From the NCBI GenBank assembly GCA_910583765.1, contig CAJTYS010000002.1:1-64000 (forward strand): a DNA stretch of 64,000 nt. Reading direction: 5' to 3'. Shown here one piece after another: positions 59,289 through 64,000 of this stretch. Every line of letters begins with the position of its first letter. The first letter of the stretch is position 1. Under the pieces are notes generated by a model that was not told the DNA's origin, searched no databases, and saw nothing but the letters and a program-made list of their open reading frames with translations. Origin of the DNA: an uncultured Eubacteriales bacterium (lineage in GTDB: Bacteria > Bacillota > Clostridia > Peptostreptococcales > Anaerovoracaceae). The position numbers and the translations under genes were made by a program.

Positions 59289-61289
59289 ATGAAAAAAGAA
59301 CATGAAATACTTTTTACTCCCTTCAAAATCGGAAACCTTGAAATAAAAAACAGGTTTGTCATGACTGCGATGAGCGGAACCGCATTGATCAATAAGGGGC
59401 AGTTCAACGAAGGGATAACAGATTATTATATGGAACGGGCAAAATATGGGATTGGCCTAATCGTATCAGGTTTATCAGTCGCATATGATATGTTCGGGCG
59501 CGACTATTGGGTCAATGACGCAAAAGAGGCGTTTGACGGTCCAATCAGGGAACTGGTGAAAAACATCCATAAAGAAGGCGCGAAATTTTTTATGCAGATC
59601 GGCGCTGGACTGGGCCGGGTGGTAAATTTGGAAACAGGCGCGAAATTTGAAGGCGCGAATGTAAGCAAAGTACAATTTGCTTCTTCTGAACTTCCCAATG
59701 TGTGGGATCCCAGCAAGATCCATAGAGAGATCACGGTGGAAGAAATCCAGCGGATCACAAATGCCTTGATAGAAATCGCAGCCATGGCAAAGGATGCGGG
59801 GATCGATGGCGTGGAGCTCCATGCAGTACATGAAGGATATCTTCTTGACCAGTTTGCGATTACTAGCATGAACAAAAGAACGGACCAATATGGGGGCTGC
59901 CTGGAAAACAGATTGCGTTTTGCCACGGATATCGTGAAGGGCATCAAATCAGTATGCGGGAGAGATTACCCTGTATCAATGAGATATGGCGTGGCAAGTA
60001 AAATGAAAGGCTTTAATCAGGGCGCGCTGCCAGGTGAAAATTATATGGAATTTGGCAGAACCCTCGAAGAAAGCCCGGCTGTCGCAAGAATGCTTGAGGA
60101 AGCTGGCGTTGACGTGCTCAATGCTGACAATGGTTCTTATGATTCCTGGTATTGGGCACATCCACCCGTATATATGAAACCGTTCTGCAATGTGCCGGAA
60201 TGTGAATATATCAGTCACTTTGTTGATATTCCCGTTATCTGCGCGGGAAGGATGGAAGATCCTGATATGGCATCAGAGATCATCCAAAGAGGAGAGATCG
60301 CCGCAGTGGGTATAGCAAGGCAATTCCTGGCAGACCCTCGATATGTGAAAAAGCTGGAACAAGGAAAACCGGAAAACATCAGGCCATGCATCGCTTGCCA
60401 TAATGGGTGCCTCGGATCATTGCTGATGGGAAAAGGCGTTACATGCGCGCTTCGACCTGCCACACTGCATGAAAGGGAGTACAGGATTACTCCTGCGCAG
60501 GAAAAAAAGAAAGTCCTGATCATAGGCGGCGGCATTGCGGGGATGGAAGCGGCGAGGCTGTGTGCTTTACGAGGACATGAAGTTGTGTTATATGAAGAAA
60601 GCGACAAGCTCGGCGGCGTGTTTATCGCTGCGGCAGCGCCTGCGTTCAAAGAGGCGGATAAAAAGCTGATCGAGTGGTACGAAAGAGAAATGGAGCGTCC
60701 GGAAATCATCGTAAAGCGCAATACCCGAGCAGACGAAACCACCATCAAAAATGAAAAGGCCGATGTGTTGATCGCAGCATGCGGCTCTGTCCCAAAACAG
60801 ATACCAATCAATGGCATTGACAGAGAAATCGTTGTTGATGTCAAAGATGAGCTGCTTTCAGGATGCGATGAAAATGGAAACATCGTTGTGATCGGCGGCG
60901 GCCTTTCAGGATGTGAGGCGGCTTATGAAATGGCCCAGCATGGCGCAAAAGTCACTGTGCTGGAGGTGAAAGCTGACATATTGGACGCACCCGGGCTAAG
61001 TATGGCCAACTCCACGATGCTGAAAGATCTGATGACTTATAATAACGTAGAGATTTTGACTTCAACAAAGATCCTTCGGATCAACGATGGAAGTGTAGAG
61101 ATCCAGCGTGAAGGAGCATTCAGCACCATTCCTGCGGATAAAGTGATCATCGCAGCAGGCTATTCGCCTAGAAAAGACTTTGCAAACACAAGCCTAGCCA
61201 CTGAGGTTTATAGGATTGGAGATGCGGCAAGCGTTGGAAATCTAATGACTGTAATAAAAGACGCATACGATGTAGCGTTAAAAATATAA
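59289..61289 (+). CDS. OYE-type flavoenzyme (NADH:flavin oxidoreductase / dienoyl-CoA reductase-like)
   Basis: The 666-residue multidomain enzyme starts with an FMN-binding old-yellow-enzyme barrel (FTPFKIGNLEIKNRFVM; GIDGVELHAVHEGYLLDQF; DQYGGCLENRLRFA). Near residue 370 the [4Fe-4S] motif CIACHNGCLG followed by CALRP appears. The C-terminal half is an FAD/NAD(P)H domain (VLIIGGGIAGMEAARLCALRG at about 413, VVIGGGLSGCEAAYEMA at about 537). This layout matches 2,4-dienoyl-CoA reductase and bile-acid or trimethylamine dehydrogenase relatives that reduce or oxidise unsaturated substrates. RBS AAGGAG. Last gene of the catabolic run. Confidence 0.9.
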   Translation: MKKEHEILFTPFKIGNLEIKNRFVMTAMSGTALINKGQFNEGITDYYMERAKYGIGLIVSGLSVAYDMFGRDYWVNDAKEAFDGPIRELVKNIHKEGAKFFMQIGAGLGRVVNLETGAKFEGANVSKVQFASSELPNVWDPSKIHREITVEEIQRITNALIEIAAMAKDAGIDGVELHAVHEGYLLDQFAITSMNKRTDQYGGCLENRLRFATDIVKGIKSVCGRDYPVSMRYGVASKMKGFNQGALPGENYMEFGRTLEESPAVARMLEEAGVDVLNADNGSYDSWYWAHPPVYMKPFCNVPECEYISHFVDIPVICAGRMEDPDMASEIIQRGEIAAVGIARQFLADPRYVKKLEQGKPENIRPCIACHNGCLGSLLMGKGVTCALRPATLHEREYRITPAQEKKKVLIIGGGIAGMEAARLCALRGHEVVLYEESDKLGGVFIAAAAPAFKEADKKLIEWYEREMERPEIIVKRNTRADETTIKNEKADVLIAACGSVPKQIPINGIDREIVVDVKDELLSGCDENGNIVVIGGGLSGCEAAYEMAQHGAKVTVLEVKADILDAPGLSMANSTMLKDLMTYNNVEILTSTKILRINDGSVEIQREGAFSTIPADKVIIAAGYSPRKDFANTSLATEVYRIGDAASVGNLMTVIKDAYDVALKI

Positions 61290-61621
61290 TGAGAATTTTA
61301 GCAGGGCAGGCGCGTATCACTTTGTGGAAAAGCCTGCGATCCAGGTGGCCTGCGTGGAGCGCCAGGACGTTCGAGCGCGATTCACGGGCCATGGGATCGG
61401 GGGCGATGATTGAAACAAGTATATGCTTGAGATCCGGATACCTATAAAATAGAGGTTATGAAAAAAGTCTGTGAATCTGCCCATTGTATGTATTAGGAAG
61501 GGGCGGACGCATTGGACACCCAATTCGACCAGGCCGGGTGGGAACACTTTTAAATCGCGATACGAAGAAAAAATGCACCAATAATGGGTATGTCAAGTAA
61601 AGTGTGTCAATTTGGGATACT
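61290..61621 (+). other. Gene-free stretch with a possible coding remnant
   Basis: GC-rich bases about 61300-61420 keep a plus-strand frame (GAYHFVEKPAIQVACVERQ and on to RFTGHGIGGDD) that has no start codon and ends at a stop. It looks like a decayed gene piece that I cannot identify. The remaining 200 bases show no gene; no clear terminator for the OYE gene was found. Confidence 0.3.
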
Positions 61622-62200
61622 TTAAGGCCTAGGATTCATATGATCAATTAAAACATTTTTAGAGTTCGGGCTTTTATTGATTTTGACTTTCTTTAACAGG
61701 GTTGTTCGGATCTGTCCTTGTGTATAGTCTTGATTCGTGCGTGCAAAGAATGATATAGGTCTGACCTTATCAAGTGTTTCTTCCTTTACAAAAAGATAAA
61801 AGGTATTATTGTTATTTTTGCAGACTATTAGATAATTCGCATCTATGTTTGAATATTTCGTTTTATTTTTCAACCAAATAAATACAGTATCTTGACTATC
61901 CAACAATTCCTGCAATCTGCCCAGATTTTCAATACGATTCTTTATTCGATCGAAAAGCAGGGATTTTTTTATATCATCGTATGTGATTCTTTGCAAGAGA
62001 ATATCCTTGAAGATTCGTTCTCTATTTTTTCTTAACCAGCTTAAATCTTCAAGCTTATGTAATCCCGCTAAATGATGGAAATCATGTGGTTCAAAGGATA
62101 ATGTGAAACGGTACAACTTCCCTTTTCGCCCTAATATAAATTCGTAGTTGATATCCAACAATTGCTGGAATGTTTTTGCGCTATGTAGTAATTTATCCAT
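61622..62200 (-). CDS. PBECR4-like predicted ribonuclease (possible toxin)
   Basis: The 192-residue protein has YEFILGRKGKLYRFTLSFEP and DFHHLAGLHKLEDL (about residues 19-52), which I recognise as the PBECR4 pattern, a predicted nuclease related to the barnase-EndoU-colicin-RelE group. The middle is charged (KKSLLFDRIKNRIENLGRL), and the C-terminal half has ANYLIVCKNNNNTFYLFV and ARTNQDYTQGQ strands. RBS AGGAGAG precedes ATG 62200. It is encoded just downstream of a hairpin and a structured RNA with a consensus promoter, an arrangement like type III toxin-antitoxin loci. AT-rich relative to neighbours. Confidence 0.65.
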   Translation of the reverse strand: MDKLLHSAKTFQQLLDINYEFILGRKGKLYRFTLSFEPHDFHHLAGLHKLEDLSWLRKNRERIFKDILLQRITYDDIKKSLLFDRIKNRIENLGRLQELLDSQDTVFIWLKNKTKYSNIDANYLIVCKNNNNTFYLFVKEETLDKVRPISFFARTNQDYTQGQIRTTLLKKVKINKSPNSKNVLIDHMNPRP

Positions 62201-62218
62201 TTCTCTCCTAGTAATAAA

Positions 62219-62376
62219 GGGTGCTTTTCAGCACCCCTCACCGTATGTTTTCTTTCGGTATTCACCTAGTCAAGTCGTGGTAACATACAAACCCCCTAGT
62301 GGAACTCCGTAGGCTCATCTTCTTGACAGACAGCCTCCTTCATCGTTCAGATGAAAAATCTTGTTTTTCATCTATT
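62219..62376 (-). ncRNA. Highly structured RNA upstream of the PBECR4-like gene
   Basis: Minus-strand RNA from about 62376. It starts with a 10-bp hairpin (62349-62373). A 5-bp hairpin follows (AGGCT/AGCCT, 62311-62336) whose loop holds CUUGAC's complement. A stem GTATGTT/AACATAC follows (62243-62249 with 62282-62288). The loop bases 62269-62274 and 62322-62327 are perfectly complementary, allowing a kissing-loop contact. A GGGTGC/GCACCC hairpin (62219-62236) ends it 19 bp before the gene. No ORF is present. Type III antitoxin repeats are not seen; raiA-motif-like RNA is a possibility I cannot verify. Confidence 0.6.
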
Positions 62377-62382
62377 AATAGT

Positions 62383-62411
62383 ATTATATGGTTTTCTTTT
62401 TCTTATGTCAA
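62383..62411 (-). promoter_or_regulatory. Consensus promoter of the structured RNA
   Basis: On the minus strand TTGACA (62406-62411), 17 bp and TATAAT (62383-62388): a perfect sigma-A consensus, stronger than any other in the window, as expected for an abundant RNA. Confidence 0.9.
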
Positions 62412-62575
62412 CAAATTTCATCCTATGTCTCATTGCGGATACGCCAGCCAAACAAAACATGCCTGCTGCTTTACAATCAGGACTCTACAAGAGATAAGAA
62501 AAAACTATCCACTGATGAATAAGAAAATTCATAAACGAATAAAATACGGATAAAATGCCTAGTACCAAGCGCAAT

Positions 62576-62597
62576 TTGTATTCGACAGTGAATACAA
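62576..62597 (+). promoter_or_regulatory. Inverted repeat, possible activator site
   Basis: TTGTATTC, six bases, GAATACAA is a perfect 8-bp inverted repeat about 50 bp upstream of the sigma-54-like promoter. A second perfect palindrome, GTTGAAATTTCAAC, lies at 62621-62634. Confidence 0.45.
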
Positions 62598-62644
62598 TGG
62601 AAATGATGATTGGGACAAGCGTTGAAATTTCAACAATTAACGTG

Positions 62645-62661
62645 TTGGCATGAAACTTGTT
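62645..62661 (+). promoter_or_regulatory. Possible sigma-54 promoter for the NCS1 transporter operon
   Basis: TTGGCATGAAACTTGTT has the GG-N10-G(T/C) spacing of sigma-54 -24/-12 promoters, with GT in place of GC at -12. No good sigma-A promoter is visible between here and the gene. Confidence 0.4.
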
Positions 62662-62712
62662 ATATAAGTAAGCAACTACATGTAGAATATGATTTTAGCG
62701 AAAGGAGCTGCT

Positions 62713-62934
62713 ATGCGAGATCTAGAAAAAGTGAGAAACCAGCTGAGCGGGAAAACCAGTTTCAGCACTGAACAAGAAAACGATTTATTTGAAAAGATTC
62801 TGGAAATCGAGGACATGGAAAAAGGTGGAGATGGAGTGCCAGGATTGACGAAAACAGATGGCATTGCCGCTATTCTACTGATCCTGATTTTAGGGATCGC
62901 TCCGGTCATTTACTATGCTGTGACTTTGTCCTAA
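62713..62934 (+). CDS. Small membrane-anchored hypothetical protein before the transporter
   Basis: The 73-residue protein has a charged N-terminal half (MRDLEKVRNQLSGKTSFSTE) and one C-terminal membrane helix (GIAAILLILILGIAPVIYYA). RBS AAAGGAG is 6 bp before ATG 62713; the frame opens at 62689 without an RBS. It lies 18 bp before the NCS1 transporter gene in the same operon, so it may be an accessory subunit, but I recognise no family. Confidence 0.65.
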   Translation: MRDLEKVRNQLSGKTSFSTEQENDLFEKILEIEDMEKGGDGVPGLTKTDGIAAILLILILGIAPVIYYAVTLS

Positions 62935-62952
62935 AGAATGGGAGGAAAAAGG

Positions 62953-64000
62953 ATGGAAAAAGATAATATCAATCGCGAGGCGCAATTTGACTTGCTGCCT
63001 GTGACAAAAGGAGATAGAACTTATCGATTTTGGGACTATACAGTTGTTATCACAGGATTCGCTGTTGCCACATGGTGCTTCCTGATCGGCGGTTCGCTAG
63101 CTTTATACGTTGGCTTCAAGACTGCGATCATTGCATCTATTGCGGGAAACATGGTTTCTGTGATACTGATGATCACTGCCACTACCATACAGTCAGCGAA
63201 ATACGGCATCGATGGATTCAATGCGTCGGGTACTTTACTAGGGAAGAAAGGGACCAAGGCATACTTGATCTTTGTTTCTATTATCATGGTCAGTTGGATT
63301 ATGGTGCTCTGCACGATGATCACAAGGTCGGTGCTAAACATTTTATCTGGTGCACTTGACCTGGAAATATCAAACAGAGCAGTGATCTTTATCATCAGCC
63401 TTGTGGTTGCCTTGATTTGCTGGGTCATCGCCTGGAAGGGGCCGCAGCTGATGAAAGTCATGAATTCCTTTGTGACCCCGATCTTTATTTTGATCATGAT
63501 CGGCCTGATCTTTATTATGAGCAAAGATATCGGTTGGGGCAACATCGCTGACGCGAAACCGTTAGCACCTTTCGAGAGCGACTGGCTCAACTTTTTGCTG
63601 GCATTTGAATTGAGCTTAGGAGCTGGATTCTCATGGTGGCCAAACATGGGCGGATTAGCCAGGATCTGCAAAACCACAAGGACCGCTTTCTGGCCTAACA
63701 TCATTGGCCTTGTTTTTGCGGCCACCCTTGGAACGGCCTTAGGGACTGCGGCGGCTCTTGTGATCGGAGACAGTGACCCGACTTCGTGGATGATACCCCT
63801 GGGCGGCGCAGTCATAGGTGTCATAGCGTTGCTGCTGCTTTGCTTTGCCAATATCGCAGCCAATTCGGTGATGATTTACAACTTGTCCATTGGACTCAAG
63901 CAGGTAAAGTTTTTCTTTACAAAATCTTGGGGAACAGTGACTGGAATGGTGATGATCCCCGCAGTGATTGGCCTGATTTGGGCAGATGCGCTGTATGATC
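62953..64000 (+). CDS. NCS1-family nucleobase/cation symporter (3' end beyond window)
   Basis: The open frame runs off the window after 349 codons. MEKDNINREAQFDLLPVTKG leads to YRFWDYTVVITGFAVATWCFLIGGSLA, in adjacent blocks. WKGPQLMKVMNSFVTP and FSWWPNMGGLARICKTTRTAFWP follow, the signature region of NCS1 transporters (cytosine, allantoin, hydantoin, purine). About nine hydrophobic helices are visible. RBS GGAGGAAAAAGG precedes ATG 62953. Cotranscribed with the small membrane protein. Substrate cannot be read; a nitrogen-source role fits the possible sigma-54 control. Confidence 0.88.
   Translation, partial: MEKDNINREAQFDLLPVTKGDRTYRFWDYTVVITGFAVATWCFLIGGSLALYVGFKTAIIASIAGNMVSVILMITATTIQSAKYGIDGFNASGTLLGKKGTKAYLIFVSIIMVSWIMVLCTMITRSVLNILSGALDLEISNRAVIFIISLVVALICWVIAWKGPQLMKVMNSFVTPIFILIMIGLIFIMSKDIGWGNIADAKPLAPFESDWLNFLLAFELSLGAGFSWWPNMGGLARICKTTRTAFWPNIIGLVFAATLGTALGTAAALVIGDSDPTSWMIPLGGAVIGVIALLLLCFANIAANSVMIYNLSIGLKQVKFFFTKSWGTVTGMVMIPAVIGLIWADALYD

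Noticed and set aside
62219..62376. Classical type III antitoxin repeat array
   Set aside because: No tandem repeats of 30-40 nt were found, so only a looser RNA-nuclease link is proposed.
1..64000. CRISPR array, prophage, rRNA or tRNA genes
   Set aside because: No regularly spaced repeats, phage structural genes or rRNA/tRNA-like sequences were recognised on either strand by reading.

Overview
The window reads as a chromosomal segment of a low-to-medium GC anaerobic Firmicute of the class Clostridia. The evidence is TTGACA/TATAAT promoters, strong Shine-Dalgarno sites, a CIRCE-controlled groESL, Rex, a 2[4Fe-4S] ferredoxin, a glycyl radical enzyme and a BlaI/M56 regulatory pair. An amino-acid-fermenting lineage such as Anaerovoracaceae would fit, but that is a guess. 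No rRNA, tRNA, CRISPR array or prophage was seen.

Layout. 1-2.8 kb is a decaying catabolic locus: a malic enzyme gene cut by the end of one IS200/IS605-type element, then an MmgE/PrpD gene broken by a complete IS200-like element and an internal deletion. 2.8-16.9 kb is mostly housekeeping: a RibU-like ECF S component, tsaE-tsaB-rimI-(small Cys protein)-tsaD-ABC-F, acpP, rex, ferredoxin, an Ogg-type glycosylase, groESL, ferritin and rplM-rpsI. 17-22 kb holds an AAA/PD-(D/E)XK protein, a tandemly duplicated XRE regulator, a dimethylargininase-like enzyme and a LuxR-type regulator.

22.4-30.2 kb is a glycyl-radical catabolic cluster: regulator, glycyl radical eliminase, cation/proton antiporter, activating enzyme, class III aminotransferase and LysP-like permease. 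Its substrate is unknown. 30.4-36.9 kb carries a BglII-like/MT-A70 restriction-modification pair, an agmatinase-like enzyme, a hemerythrin/CheX-like protein and a DUF3990 ADP-ribosyltransferase-like gene with a small partner. 37-41 kb is a duplicated BlaI/M56 sensor locus with a large palindromic BlaI-type operator and sensor domains that are not penicillin-binding. 41-44 kb has a second AAA/PD-(D/E)XK gene flanked by a duplicated promoter sequence, then a truncated merR joined to a broken permease.

44-49.6 kb has pnuC behind a terminator-containing leader, a sodium symporter with its small accessory peptide, a creatininase-family enzyme, a PucR regulator and a TetR regulator. 50-61.3 kb is one collinear catabolic run: flavoprotein reductase, MFS, C45 amidase/acyltransferase, two M28 peptidases, MFS and an OYE-type flavoenzyme. 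The order suggests uptake, amide-bond cleavage and reduction of a compound I cannot name. 61.6-62.4 kb pairs a PBECR4-like predicted ribonuclease with a strongly promoted, highly structured upstream RNA, the best candidate here for something undescribed. The window ends in an NCS1-type transporter behind a possible sigma-54 promoter.
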